The notes: generated by a model from the letters alone, not told the origin. A stretch of DNA of 64,000 nucleotides from Caballeronia sp. TF1N1 (GCF_022878925.1 NZ_CP084627.1:1404832-1468831), one strand, 5' to 3'; shown: positions 16,820 through 25,993, numbered from the stretch's first letter. Numbers and translations: made by a program.

Positions 16820-16844
16820 CATGCATGAGCCGGGTTCATGCATG
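16820..16844. promoter_or_regulatory. Inverted repeat upstream of the class II aldolase gene
   Basis: A perfect 9-bp inverted repeat CATGCATGA / TCATGCATG with a 7-bp centre (GCCGGGT) lies about 80 bp before the aldolase ATG. Its size and position suit a regulator-binding site, possibly for the IclR protein encoded nearby; that link is inference. Confidence 0.45.
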
Positions 16845-16924
16845 GATGAACATCGATCGTTTGTCATCGGATCGCGGCGGGGAGACTATAACGATAACGA
16901 GGCAACAAACATTGGAGACCCGCC

Positions 16925-17767
16925 ATGAACGAAGTGCTCGAAAAGCCCGCATCGTCGATCGTCAAGGAAGGCAAGGTATCGATCTATCAGCCGGAGCAGG
17001 AAGGGCTGATCTTTCCTGAATTGCCGGAATTCAAGAATGCGGCCGAACATCGGCAGTATTTGAAAGAGCGGCTAGTGGGTGCATGTCGCGCCTTCGCGCT
17101 GCAAGGTTTCGATTACGGTTTCGCCGGGCATCTCACCGTGCGCGATCCAGAAAACCCCGGCCTGTACTGGACTAATCCGATGGCCATTCACTTTTCGCAA
17201 GTGAAGGTGTCGAATCTGATCTGCGCGGATCACAAGGGCACCGTCGTCGAGGGCAATCACGCGATCAATCGCGCCGGCTTCGTGTTGCATGCGGCCGTGC
17301 ATGAGATGCACCAGGATATCGTCGCCATGTGCCACGCGCACACGCTCTACGGCACCGCGTTCGCGTCGCTCGGCAAAGCGCTCGAACCAATCTCGCAAGA
17401 CGCCGCTGCTTTCTTCGAAGATCACGTCGTGATCGGCGAGGAAGCGGGCAAGGTTGCGGTGGAAGTGAAAGGCGGCAACAAGGTCGCGCTCGCCTTCAAG
17501 GGCGTGAAAGCCGCGATCCACCAGAACCACGGGCTGCTCACGGCGAGTCGCCACAGTATCGACTCCGCGGCGTTCTGGTTCATTGCGCTGGAGCGCTGCT
17601 GCCATCAGCAACTGATGATCGAGCAAACCGGCATCACGCCTAAGCTCGTCACGCCGGACCGCGCGCGTTACAGCCGCGAACACGTGGGCAGCGACTATAT
17701 CGGCTGGCTGCACTTCCAGACTATCTGGAACGACCTCGTCGCCACGCAGCCGGACATGTTCGACTGA
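16925..17767 (+). CDS. Class II aldolase/adducin family protein
   Basis: A 280-residue member of the class II aldolase/adducin family. Metal-binding histidines appear in the HAHTLYGTAFASLG motif and in the C-terminal HQNHGLLT; the N-terminal GFAGHLTVRDPENPGLYWTNP is the substrate-phosphate loop region. Family members are zinc aldolases, epimerases or decarboxylases acting on sugar phosphates or hydroxy acids. An IclR regulator converges from the right, with a MHS-type transporter beyond it, so this may be a small uptake-and-breakdown cluster for an organic acid or sugar acid. Start is ATG at 16925 with GGAG upstream. Confidence 0.88.
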   Translation: MNEVLEKPASSIVKEGKVSIYQPEQEGLIFPELPEFKNAAEHRQYLKERLVGACRAFALQGFDYGFAGHLTVRDPENPGLYWTNPMAIHFSQVKVSNLICADHKGTVVEGNHAINRAGFVLHAAVHEMHQDIVAMCHAHTLYGTAFASLGKALEPISQDAAAFFEDHVVIGEEAGKVAVEVKGGNKVALAFKGVKAAIHQNHGLLTASRHSIDSAAFWFIALERCCHQQLMIEQTGITPKLVTPDRARYSREHVGSDYIGWLHFQTIWNDLVATQPDMFD

Positions 17768-18541
17768 TCAGATCACGTTGAGCATGTTCAACGCCGTCTC
17801 CTGAAGCGGCGGCAAGACCCGAGCGAGCGCAGCCTCGCTCGTTTCTTTTCCGATCGGCATATTCGCCGACAAGGCCGCGACCACCTGCCCGTGACGGTTC
17901 TTCATCGGCACGGCGATCCCGCGCACGCCCACCTGCAATTGCTGTTCGATTGCAACGTAACCTTCCACGCGCGCCGCGCGAATCTTTTCGTACAACCTCT
18001 CCTTGTTGGTGATGGTGAGCGGCGTGAACGGCTTGAACTCCGTCGCGTCGAGCCACTTGCGCACCGCTTCCTCGTCCGGCTTGTGCGCGAGCAGAACGAT
18101 GCCGCCCGACATCAACGCCGCCGGCACGCGCGCGCCGAGCACGAACCCGGTGGTCATGACGCGCGTCGAGCCGTTTCGCGCGATGATGACGAGATCCCAT
18201 TCGTCCAGCACACTCACATACACTGACTCGTGGATCAGCGCGCTCAACTGCTGCAGATAAGGCTGCACGATACGCGGCAGCCGCGCCGAGTCGAAGTACG
18301 ACCAGCCCACGCGCAACACGCGCGGCGTCAGGTTGAAGAGCTTGCCATCGGTTTGCACGTAACCGAGATGTGCCAGCGTCAGCAAATAGCGGCGCGCGGC
18401 CGTGCGCGTCATGCCGGTGCGCACGGCGGCTTGCGTCGGCGTCATGCGAGCGTGCTGGTCGTCAAAGGCTTCGAGAATGGCTAGACCTTTCTCCAGTCCG
18501 GCGATCCAGTCGCGCTTGTCGAGTGTCGATGTTTTCGTCAT
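17768..18541 (-). CDS. IclR family transcriptional regulator
   Basis: Encodes 257 residues: an N-terminal winged helix (LEKGLAILEAFDD, MTPTQAAVRTGMTRTAARRYLLTLAHLGYV) and a C-terminal IclR effector domain with the GYVAIEQQLQVGVRGIAVP signature seen in the PcaR/PobR subgroup. The ATG at 18541 is preferred to an upstream one that adds 22 residues. It is divergent from the MHS transporter, with a 282-bp shared region carrying two matching palindromic half-sites, and its stop abuts the convergent aldolase gene. Likely regulates that pair; the inducer is unknown. Confidence 0.9.
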   Translation of the reverse strand: MTKTSTLDKRDWIAGLEKGLAILEAFDDQHARMTPTQAAVRTGMTRTAARRYLLTLAHLGYVQTDGKLFNLTPRVLRVGWSYFDSARLPRIVQPYLQQLSALIHESVYVSVLDEWDLVIIARNGSTRVMTTGFVLGARVPAALMSGGIVLLAHKPDEEAVRKWLDATEFKPFTPLTITNKERLYEKIRAARVEGYVAIEQQLQVGVRGIAVPMKNRHGQVVAALSANMPIGKETSEAALARVLPPLQETALNMLNVI

Positions 18542-18613
18542 GTTCGTTGCTCGAATGGGGCAGCCGGCGTGCGCTGACAAAGCCGAAAGGTCAGTGCTAA
18601 CCCCCAATTCGGT

Positions 18614-18643
18614 CGATTATCGGACACACGCGTACGATTATCG
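18614..18643. promoter_or_regulatory. Paired CGATTATCG sites, probable IclR operator
   Basis: Two identical copies of the palindromic 9-mer CGATTATCG occur at 18614-18622 and 18635-18643, starting 21 bp apart (two helical turns), between the divergent IclR and MHS transporter genes. The arrangement is what a dimer-of-dimers regulator would bind. Confidence 0.5.
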
Positions 18644-18823
18644 CGCAAAATGCGTCATAAGTCGTTGCCGCGATCAGCCAGCGCTCTTATGCTCGAAACA
18701 CTTCTGAGCGAGGCGTATTCCGGTGATCCGAATGCCCTGCCGCTCGGCCACGAGCAGCAGGCCAGAAAGCGGCGGCCTCGGTGGCAAACGGGTTCTACTC
18801 ATAACCATTGTCGGAGACATTAC

Positions 18824-20230
18824 ATGGCTAGCCTTCAGGACGAAGCACACGGCGGCCGCCAGGCGAAGAAAGCGACGGCGAGCGGCTGGATCGGCTCGGC
18901 GCTCGAGTACTACGACTTCTTCATCTACGCCCAGGCGGCAGCGCTCATCTTCCCGCAGTTGTTCTTTCCCTCGGGCAATCCGAAGGTGGCTATCGTCGCG
19001 TCGCTCGCGACTTACGGCGTGGGTTATGTCGCGCGTCCTATCGGCGCATTCGTGCTCGGCCATCTGGGCGACACCCACGGCCGCAAGAACGTCCTGCTGG
19101 TCTGCATGTTCCTGATGGGCTTTTCCACCATGGCCGTGGGCCTGTTGCCGACATATCACAGCGTCGGCATGCTCGCACCGACCTTGCTCGTGATCTTGCG
19201 TCTGGTTCAGGGCTTCGCCGTGGCCGGCGAAATCTCCGGCGCAAGCTCGATGATTCTCGAACACGCGCCTTTCGGACGACGCGGCTTCTTCGCGAGCTTC
19301 ACGTTGCAAGGCGTGCAGGCGGGCCAGATTCTCGCCGCCGCCGTGTTCCTGCCGCTCGCGTACTTCATGCCGGAAGACACGTTCAACTCATGGGGCTGGC
19401 GCATTCCGTTCCTGCTGTCGGCGGGCGTGCTGGTCGCGGGTTACATCATCCGTCGCGAGGTTCACGAAACGCCGGCGTTCACGGCCGAAGGCAAGCATGG
19501 CGATCTGCCGAAGTCGCCGATCAAGGAAGCGTTCGCCAACAGCACGCCTGACATGCTGCGCGTGATCTGCATGGCGCTCATGAACGTCATTCCCGTGGTC
19601 GCCACGATCTTCGGCGCGGCTTTCGCGGTGCAGGCTTCCTACGGCATCGGTTTCTCGAAGAGCGTGTATCTGTGGATTCCGGTCGCGGGCAACATCCTCG
19701 CCGTGCTGGTGATTCCGTTCGTCGGCAATCTGTCGGACAAGATCGGGCGCCGTCCGCCGATCATCGTCGGCGCTATCCTCTCGGGGCTGCTGTCGTTCGC
19801 TTATCTGTGGGCGATCAGCATCCACAATGTGCCGGTTGCCATCGTCATGTCGCTGCTGATGTGGGGTCTCGTGTATCAGGGCTATAACGCGATTTTCCCG
19901 AGCTTCTTCCCGGAACTGTTCCCGACGCGCTCCCGCGTTTCGGCCATGGCGATCGCGCAGAACATCGGCACCACCATTACCGCGCTCTTGCCCGCCCTCT
20001 TCGCAGCGGTCGCGCCGCCGGGATCGAACAATATTCCGATGACGGTCGGTTGCATCACGCTGGTGGTGACGATCATCGCGGCGCTTGCGGCATGGTCGGC
20101 TCGCGAGACCTTCCGCGTTCGCCTGAACGATCTGGGCAAGCCGGACGCCGTGCCGATGACCCAGCAGGAATACGACCGTCAGCGCGCCGACTCCATGGCC
20201 GTGGAAAAAACCGCCAAGGCGCACGCCTGA
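18824..20230 (+). CDS. MFS transporter, metabolite:H+ symporter (MHS) type
   Basis: A 468-residue, 12-helix transporter. It begins at an ATG after CGGAGA; the longer open frame upstream is non-membrane and overlaps the regulatory gap. MHS signatures are visible: ASGWIGSALEYYDFFIYAQA, the loop GHLGDTHGRKNVLL, LRLVQGFAVAGEISGASSMI, and PSFFPELFPTRSRVSAMA in the second half. Members import organic acids such as shikimate, citrate or proline-betaine with protons. It is divergent from the IclR gene and probably delivers the substrate used by the class II aldolase. A strong terminator follows. Confidence 0.92.
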   Translation: MASLQDEAHGGRQAKKATASGWIGSALEYYDFFIYAQAAALIFPQLFFPSGNPKVAIVASLATYGVGYVARPIGAFVLGHLGDTHGRKNVLLVCMFLMGFSTMAVGLLPTYHSVGMLAPTLLVILRLVQGFAVAGEISGASSMILEHAPFGRRGFFASFTLQGVQAGQILAAAVFLPLAYFMPEDTFNSWGWRIPFLLSAGVLVAGYIIRREVHETPAFTAEGKHGDLPKSPIKEAFANSTPDMLRVICMALMNVIPVVATIFGAAFAVQASYGIGFSKSVYLWIPVAGNILAVLVIPFVGNLSDKIGRRPPIIVGAILSGLLSFAYLWAISIHNVPVAIVMSLLMWGLVYQGYNAIFPSFFPELFPTRSRVSAMAIAQNIGTTITALLPALFAAVAPPGSNNIPMTVGCITLVVTIIAALAAWSARETFRVRLNDLGKPDAVPMTQQEYDRQRADSMAVEKTAKAHA

Positions 20231-20260
20231 TCAGAAAGAACACGCGATGTTGGAGTGATT

Positions 20261-20289
20261 GCCGGGCTTTTCGAAGCCCGGCTTTTTTT
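20261..20289 (+). terminator. Rho-independent terminator after the MHS transporter
   Basis: Hairpin GCCGGGCTT-TTCG-AAGCCCGGC followed by a run of seven T, 31 bp after the transporter stop codon. It also lies just past the end of the convergent SDR gene. Confidence 0.9.
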
Positions 20290-20303
20290 CGTCCGGCACG
20301 AAC

Positions 20304-21077
20304 TCATCTGTCGATACGCACGCCCGACAGACGCTCGCAAATGCCGATCAGGCGGTCCTGCATGGCTTCGTCGCGCGCGGCCGGATCGCACGAGCGCTCG
20401 CGCAGATGGAAGAAGTAGCGGCCCGATACGCGCGCCTTGTCGTCGTCGCTGGCTGCGAGCCACGCTTGCGTGCGATGCGCCTTGTCCATGTCGTCGGGCG
20501 CGGAAGCGCCGCCCATCTTCGTCGGCACCCAGCCGGGTTCTAACGCGTTGGACAGCACATCCGGCCAGTAGCGCGCCACCGCCAGCGCGAGCAGCACGTC
20601 CATGAACTTGCTTTCCGCATACGCGAGCGAGCCGTTCCAGCGGCGTTGCGTCCATTCGATGTCGTCGAGATTCGCGGGCGTGCCGTGATGCATGCCGGAA
20701 CTGAGATACACGAGCCGCGATGGCTTCTCGATCAGCGCCGTCAGCACGTACGGCGCGAGCACGTTGATGGCGAAGACATGCGGCAGGCCATCGACGGTTT
20801 CGATACGGCCCGGCTCGCGATACCCCACGCCCGCGTTATGAATGACGGCATCGAAATGTCCCAGCCGGTTGACTTGCTTCGCCACGCCGCGCGTGGCTTC
20901 CAGACTCGCGAGATCGCCCGTGACGACGCCTTGCGCTTGCGGCAGGACAGTGCGTGCGTCCTCGGCGCGCGCCGCGTTGCGCGCATGCAGCACCACGGCA
21001 TGCCCTTGTTCGATCAAAAGACGCGCGGCCATGAGACCGAGCCCGTCGCTCGATCCGGTGATGAAAATTCGTGACAT
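20304..21077 (-). CDS. SDR family oxidoreductase
   Basis: A 257-residue short-chain dehydrogenase/reductase. The cofactor loop is ITGSSDGLGLMAARLLIEQG, the NAG-type motif appears as VIHNAGVGY, and the active site has the serine in YLSSGM and Y-x-x-x-K in LAYAESKFMDV. The NADP-type basic residue after strand 2 (HARNAAR) suggests NADP(H). The substrate is not evident. It is divergent from a LysR gene 100 bp away, which is the likely regulator. Confidence 0.88.
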   Translation of the reverse strand: MSRIFITGSSDGLGLMAARLLIEQGHAVVLHARNAARAEDARTVLPQAQGVVTGDLASLEATRGVAKQVNRLGHFDAVIHNAGVGYREPGRIETVDGLPHVFAINVLAPYVLTALIEKPSRLVYLSSGMHHGTPANLDDIEWTQRRWNGSLAYAESKFMDVLLALAVARYWPDVLSNALEPGWVPTKMGGASAPDDMDKAHRTQAWLAASDDDKARVSGRYFFHLRERSCDPAARDEAMQDRLIGICERLSGVRIDR

Positions 21078-21177
21078 GCAACGCTCCTATGGCGATTGAT
21101 CCAAAGCCCATTCTGCGCGTGAAGGCGCCGCTTCGCGATAACATGAAAGCCATTTCATCGATGACGCGGAGGCATGA

Positions 21178-22092
21178 ATGGCGGGCTTCAACGAACGCAT
21201 CCTGAACGGCATCAGCGTGTTCGCGGCTATCGTCGATGCAGGCACGTTCGCCGCCGCGGGCAACCGTCTCGGCATGTCGCAGCCCGGCGTGAGCCGCGCC
21301 ATCGCCCGCCTGGAAGCGCGTTTGAGAGTGCGGCTATTCGATCGCACGACGCGCAGCGTGTCGCTCACCGACGACGGCCGGCGCTTCTTCGAACAAGTCA
21401 TGCCGCATCTGAACGGACTGGAAGAAGCGGCGGCCACCGCTTCAGGCGGCGCGACCGCCGTGCGCGGCCGGTTGCGCGTGAATGTCGATCCCATTTTCTC
21501 GCGCCTCGTGCTCGGGCCGAAGCTCTACGCGTTCATGGACACGCACCCGGAGATAGAACTCGAACTGATCACGAGCGACCGCCTTGGCGACATGATCGCG
21601 GACGGCTTCGATCTGGCGATCCGTTTTGGCGAGCCGCGCGATTCGAGTCTCGTCGCTCGCAAGCTGCTCGACACGCCGGTGCGCACCGTGGCCGCGCCTT
21701 CATACATCGCGCGATGCGGACGGCCCGCGACACCGCAAGCGCTGGAAAGCGACGCGCATACGTGCGTCGAGTTTCGCGATCCTGAAACAGGGCGTCCGTT
21801 CGTGTGGGAGTTTCACCGCAAGAAGAAGCGCATGACCGTCGATACGCGCGGCCGCCTCACGCTCAACGATGTCGGCACCATGTTGAGCGCCAGCCTGTCG
21901 GGCTATTGCGTCGCGCAGATTCTCGAACTCGGCTCCGAGCATCTGTTCACGGAAGGCAAGTTGATCGACCTTTTTCCCGACTGGCCCGACGAGCGCTTCC
22001 CGCTGTACGCGTACTATCCGTCGCGGCATCATCCGCCCGCGAAGACGCGGGCGTTTCTCGATCTCGTGATTTCGCTTGCGCAGACGAAGTGA
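21178..22092 (+). CDS. LysR family transcriptional regulator
   Basis: Encodes 304 residues with the helix-turn-helix GTFAAAGNRLGMSQPGVSRA followed by LFDRTTRSVSLTDDG and a complete effector domain. It is divergent from the SDR gene at 20304-21077, its most likely target, and ends 13 bp before the convergent Gfo/Idh/MocA gene. The C-terminal part (YYPSRHHPPAKTRAFLD) matches the usual end of this LysR subgroup. Effector unknown. Confidence 0.9.
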   Translation: MAGFNERILNGISVFAAIVDAGTFAAAGNRLGMSQPGVSRAIARLEARLRVRLFDRTTRSVSLTDDGRRFFEQVMPHLNGLEEAAATASGGATAVRGRLRVNVDPIFSRLVLGPKLYAFMDTHPEIELELITSDRLGDMIADGFDLAIRFGEPRDSSLVARKLLDTPVRTVAAPSYIARCGRPATPQALESDAHTCVEFRDPETGRPFVWEFHRKKKRMTVDTRGRLTLNDVGTMLSASLSGYCVAQILELGSEHLFTEGKLIDLFPDWPDERFPLYAYYPSRHHPPAKTRAFLDLVISLAQTK

Positions 22093-22105
22093 GGCCGTTC
22101 GTCAT

Positions 22106-23155
22106 TCAGGCGAGCGTCACGGACTTTCCAGTGCGAGCGCTTTCGATGATAGCGGCCAGCGTCGCCGCGTTATCGAGACTCGCCTGCGCGTAGAACTCGA
22201 TGGCCGCCGTATCGTGCGTGGCGACCATGCGCGCGAACGCTTCCGCCGTGAAGAAGAAGCCGCTGCCCGTGTCCGACTGCACTACTTCGAACGGCACCGA
22301 ATTGGGAATGCCGCGCCGCACGCGCAACTGGCTCGGCAGATAGCCATACGGATGGCCGTGCGTCAGATCGCTCGTATGGTTGAGATACTCGGTATCGATC
22401 GTGCCTTCGGAACCGATGATCGTCGCATATCGATGATTCGCGCCATCCATTGCGCAGGAGAGTTGCGCGCGGCGGCCATCGGCATAGATGAGCGTCGCCA
22501 TGAGGCTGATGTCGACCTTGGTATCGGCCCACGTCGCCACGGCCTGCACGCTTTGCGGTGCGGTTCCGGTCACGAGGCGAATCAGGCTTAGCGGATAGCT
22601 GCCTGCATCGAGCAGCGCGCCGCCGCCGAGTTCCGGCTTCATGCGGATGTTCGCGCCCGGGTTCCCGACAGTGAAGCCGAAGTTCGCCTGAATGGCGCGC
22701 ACCGCGCCGATGGCGCCTTCGCCGATCAGCGACATCATCTGCGCGGTCTGCGGCTGGAAGTACCACGGGAAGGCTTCGAGCAACAGCACGTCGTTGCGCT
22801 CGGCGGCCTCGAACATGCTGGCGGCTTCGTCGCGGGACAACGCGAGCGGCTTCTCGCAGAGGACGTGCTTGCCGTGGTTTGCTGCCTTGATTGCCCATTC
22901 GGCATGCAGGCTGTTGGGCAAGGGAATGTAGATGGCATCGACATCGGGGCTGGCGAGCAGTGCTTCATAGCTGCCGAACCATGCGCCGATGTCGTTCGCT
23001 TCCGCGAATGCTTTTGCGTTGTCGTCGCTGCGGCTCGCCACCGCGACGATGCGCACGTTTTCGCTTGGCTGCACGTCACGCGCGAATTGCCTGGCGATAT
23101 TGGCGCCGCCGAGAATACCGAGGCGCAAGGGCGATGAGGCTTGAATCGATGACAA
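22106..23155 (-). CDS. Gfo/Idh/MocA family oxidoreductase
   Basis: A 349-residue NAD(P)-dependent oxidoreductase. The N-terminal Rossmann loop is LGILGGANIARQFARDV, and the family motif EKPLALSRDEA carries the conserved catalytic lysine. The C-terminal alpha/beta domain includes LGGGALLDAGSYPLSL, where the conserved D-x-G-x-Y/H region sits. Members act on sugars, inositols or their derivatives; the precise substrate is unknown. It has its own promoter region upstream, a 382-bp gap that also contains two solitary iterons. Confidence 0.9.
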   Translation of the reverse strand: MSSIQASSPLRLGILGGANIARQFARDVQPSENVRIVAVASRSDDNAKAFAEANDIGAWFGSYEALLASPDVDAIYIPLPNSLHAEWAIKAANHGKHVLCEKPLALSRDEAASMFEAAERNDVLLLEAFPWYFQPQTAQMMSLIGEGAIGAVRAIQANFGFTVGNPGANIRMKPELGGGALLDAGSYPLSLIRLVTGTAPQSVQAVATWADTKVDISLMATLIYADGRRAQLSCAMDGANHRYATIIGSEGTIDTEYLNHTSDLTHGHPYGYLPSQLRVRRGIPNSVPFEVVQSDTGSGFFFTAEAFARMVATHDTAAIEFYAQASLDNAATLAAIIESARTGKSVTLA

Positions 23156-23246
23156 GGCAGCTCCTTACTTGAACGAGAGAAATGAGTGGAATCGATCAGG
23201 AACCGTATCACAGCTTGACTGCGCGGCGCTTCATGTACGTGTGAAA

Positions 23247-23264
23247 GGTGAGGGTTTGCGGGAT
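23247..23264 (+). repeat. Solitary iteron copy
   Basis: Reads GGTGAGGGTTTGCGGGAT, preceded by GAAA; its first 16 bases are identical to the copy at 3030. It lies in the 23156-23537 gap upstream of the Rieske gene. Confidence 0.78.
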
Positions 23265-23406
23265 CGCGTGTTTGTGCGCTTCAGTTGCCTGGATTTAGCT
23301 TCATTGGATGCGCTGCTCGAAACGCGCGGAGCGTTGCTGCATAAGGAAAAGCGGCATGACGCTTGTTTTGCTCACGCTCCGCGTATGGACGCGCTCTTCG
23401 ACCAAA

Positions 23407-23424
23407 GGTGAGCGTTTTCGGGGA
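23407..23424 (+). repeat. Solitary iteron copy
   Basis: Reads GGTGAGCGTTTTCGGGGA, preceded by CAAA; second copy in the same gap, 160 bp after the first and in the same direction. Apart from these two repeats I see no gene or hairpin in the 382-bp gap. Confidence 0.78.
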
Positions 23425-23537
23425 GCATGTCTGCAGACAATTAGCGCGATAACCTTAGGCGCCCTTGGGCTTATCGCTTAAGCTCAGGATGAAGCGTAAG
23501 GCGCGTTGCCCGTGCAAACACAGAGAGTCGTTGGCGT

Positions 23538-23891
23538 ATGAAGTCGTTGAAACTGCAGGAAATGTCCGGATGGGCTCACGTGTGCACGTCGGAGAACGTG
23601 CCGTGCGAAGCGGCGCGCGCCGTTTCGTATGGAGATAGACGACTCGTCGTGTGGCGCGATGGCGAAGGCGGCATCCATGTCTGGGACGATGCTTGCCCGC
23701 ATCGAGGCAATGAACTGTCGACAGGACGCGTGACAGGCGGGTTGATCACGTGCGCATCGCATGGCTGGCGCTTCGATAGCAACGGTCAGCATGTGCGACC
23801 GCTGACGGTTGCATCGTCGTGCCGCGATGACTCTTACGCGAAAACATATGAAGCGCGCGAACACGACGGCACGATTCTCGCGATGCTTTGA
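23538..23891 (+). CDS. Stand-alone Rieske [2Fe-2S] protein
   Basis: A 117-residue protein consisting of one Rieske domain. The cluster ligands are present as C-x-H in CPHRGNELSTG (about residue 54) and C-x2-H in CASHGWRFD (about residue 77). The W-R/K-F and GRV segments match ferredoxin-type Rieske proteins of ring-hydroxylating dioxygenases and nitrite-reductase small subunits. No oxygenase or reductase gene is adjacent; a MFS gene converges from the right. It probably acts as an electron carrier for a partner encoded elsewhere, or as an orphan. Confidence 0.9.
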   Translation: MKSLKLQEMSGWAHVCTSENVPCEAARAVSYGDRRLVVWRDGEGGIHVWDDACPHRGNELSTGRVTGGLITCASHGWRFDSNGQHVRPLTVASSCRDDSYAKTYEAREHDGTILAML

Positions 23892-23902
23892 GGACCGCGG
23901 TA

Positions 23903-25159
23903 TCAGCGAAAGAGCCGTGACGAATCCACATCCGCGAGCTTCGACAACTCTTCGCCACGTTCGTCGCATGCCTGCCGGATCTGGCCGCCGTAGCCAATCC
24001 ATATCGCGAACGATGCCACCGACACGCTGCCAAGCAGCATGAACGCAACCGGATAGCCGAACAGGTGCGCGAGCCATCCGCCAATAAGCGGACTCAGACA
24101 CGCGCCCGCCGCCTGAACGCCCTGCACCGCGCCCTGCCCCAGATTCACGCGACCGCTGCCATGCAGAAGATGCACGACGAGCGCCGGCACGGCCACGCTT
24201 TGCAAACCGGCGCCAATGCCGTCGAGAATCTGCACGGGAAAAATGCCCCATGGCGGCTCTAACCACGCTGCCGTCACCGCGCGCAACGGCAAGGTCAGAA
24301 GCGTGACGAGAATGATCCACCAGAAGCCGAAGCGCCGCGTCAGACGGCTCGCGAAAGCCGCCGCCAACAACATGACGACCTGCGCGATCCCGATATTCGC
24401 CGCCGTGATCTGGCTTGCGCCCGCTTTGTGTGTCGATGCAACCGCGAGACTGTAGAGCGGCAGCATCGCCGAATTGCCGAGGTTGAACGCGGCAAGTGCG
24501 ATGGCCAGCAGGAGCAAGGGCCGATTGCGCACGAGGATGCTCGCGCTGTCGGTTTGTACCGGCGCGTTGTCGTCGTTGTCATCGCGAGCAATACCGCGTG
24601 CGTGATGCCTATGCACGGAACGCGCGGGAATCAGGAACGCAGTAAGCATGCAGCCCACGCCGAAAGCCGCGCTCAAGGCAAACACATAGACGATGCCAAG
24701 CCACGCGCCAAGCCATCCAGAAAGCAAGGCAGCAGCAATATTGCCCGCATGATTCGCCACCTGATTGCGGCCGAATTGCCGGTCGAAGTTTTGTCTTCCG
24801 ACGATGCCAAGCGTCAGCCCCGCCAGGGCCGGTCCCATGGCGGCGCCCGCCACTGCCGTGGCGATCTGCGAAAGCGTGACAGGCCAGAAGCCTTGGCCCA
24901 GCCAGATGATCACCGCCGCCAGCACCGTCAGCGCGCCGCCCGCGGCCACGATGCCGCGGCGGCGCGTGGTGGCGTCGACGAGCGCGCCCGCGGGCGCCGT
25001 CACCAACATGCCGACGATGCCCGCGATGGTCAGCACCGTGCCGATCTTTTCCGACGTCCAGCCATTGGCCAGCAGATAGATGCCAAGGAACGGCCCGACG
25101 CCGGCTTGTACATCCGCCGCGAAGAAACTGACGGCGATTAAAGGAAAAGTCGGCTTCAC
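23903..25159 (-). CDS. MFS transporter
   Basis: A 418-residue, 12-helix major facilitator protein. The N-terminal half shows AADVQAGVGPFLGIYLLANGW and the loop-2/3 signature region GALVDATTRRRGIVAAGG; a hydrophilic central loop rich in His, Asp and Arg (residues ~190-210) separates the halves. Sequence style resembles uncharacterised drug/sugar-efflux-like MFS proteins common in Burkholderia; no substrate can be given. It starts at the first ATG and stands alone, convergent to the Rieske gene. Confidence 0.85.
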   Translation of the reverse strand: MKPTFPLIAVSFFAADVQAGVGPFLGIYLLANGWTSEKIGTVLTIAGIVGMLVTAPAGALVDATTRRRGIVAAGGALTVLAAVIIWLGQGFWPVTLSQIATAVAGAAMGPALAGLTLGIVGRQNFDRQFGRNQVANHAGNIAAALLSGWLGAWLGIVYVFALSAAFGVGCMLTAFLIPARSVHRHHARGIARDDNDDNAPVQTDSASILVRNRPLLLLAIALAAFNLGNSAMLPLYSLAVASTHKAGASQITAANIGIAQVVMLLAAAFASRLTRRFGFWWIILVTLLTLPLRAVTAAWLEPPWGIFPVQILDGIGAGLQSVAVPALVVHLLHGSGRVNLGQGAVQGVQAAGACLSPLIGGWLAHLFGYPVAFMLLGSVSVASFAIWIGYGGQIRQACDERGEELSKLADVDSSRLFR

Positions 25160-25365
25160 GCGATAAACCGCCGCGATGCAGGCAGTTCGAGGTCAGGCGG
25201 ATAAGCGCAGGTCACTTGCTGATCTCCCGTAGTTGGCGGTCGAGGAGCAAAGTTCGCGCCAGTGATCGGTCGCCGCGCATCTGCCAAGCACGTCTCGTCG
25301 CGCGACGGTACGCCGATTGCTCGAACAATGACGATGCAATCGAACCATCGCGACCAGGTGACGAA

Positions 25366-25542
25366 ATGAAGCGCACTGTCCTGCCGACACTCATCCTCAC
25401 CCTCGCGATGGTCTCGCTCACAACCGGCTGCAAGCGCGACACGGACACAGCCGCTTCGACCACGCCCACATCCTCCGCGCCCGCAGCGGCAAGCTTCCCT
25501 GCGACGGCCGCAAGCGATACGCCGGGCGGCGCCAGTCAGTAA
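25366..25542 (+). CDS. Small lipoprotein
   Basis: Encodes 58 residues from an ATG near a weak AGGTGA site; upstream frame extensions lack a signal sequence and were rejected. The N-terminus is a lipoprotein signal peptide (KRTVLPTLILTLAMVSLTTGC) with lipobox L-T-T-G-C, so Cys21 would be lipidated. The short mature part is disordered, rich in Ala, Thr, Ser and Pro. No domain. Function unknown; its size is like that of entericidin-type lipoproteins, but the sequence does not clearly match them. Confidence 0.7.
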   Translation: MKRTVLPTLILTLAMVSLTTGCKRDTDTAASTTPTSSAPAAASFPATAASDTPGGASQ

Positions 25543-25611
25543 GCCATATGGCTCGAATGCGGCACAACGAATGCTTATCGGATTTTCAAAGTTCATCGAC
25601 CTCCACGAATC

Positions 25612-25911
25612 ATGAAAGAGCCAGTTTCCGGACGAGCCAAGCTCGTGCTGTTCCCGCATAAGAAGGATCGCAATGCAAAGCCGGGTTTGACCGATGACGA
25701 CTACGCGATTTACGCGTCGTATCGGCCGCATGTGGGAGGCGGTTATGTCGGCACGCTCAAAGTCGTGCGCTTGACGGATGCCCGCTTGCTCTTTCCCTTC
25801 GAGGGCGCGGAAGATATTGGCCCGTTCGATTCGAAGCAGACGGCAAAAGATGCTGCCGTGCTGCGCGGCCGGGAAATCGTCCAGGCCGATTTGCAGGTTC
25901 CCGAGCTTTAA
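25612..25911 (+). CDS. Small hypothetical protein (DUF6723-like)
   Basis: Encodes 99 residues with no signal peptide. The central portion (YAIYASYRPHVGGGYVGTLKVVRLTDAR, split here by function as beta strands) and the ending FDSKQTAKDAAVLRGRE resemble a small Burkholderia family I recall as DUF6723; that naming is from memory. The function of the family is unknown. It lies upstream of the TPP enzyme gene on the same strand, with 82 bp between them. Confidence 0.65.
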   Translation: MKEPVSGRAKLVLFPHKKDRNAKPGLTDDDYAIYASYRPHVGGGYVGTLKVVRLTDARLLFPFEGAEDIGPFDSKQTAKDAAVLRGREIVQADLQVPEL

Positions 25912-25993
25912 ACGCAGCATTCTTTATCTCTGCTACGTTACGACATCGCGACGTACGCGTGCGCTTTTTGCTTCGTCATCCGGAGATAATTCC

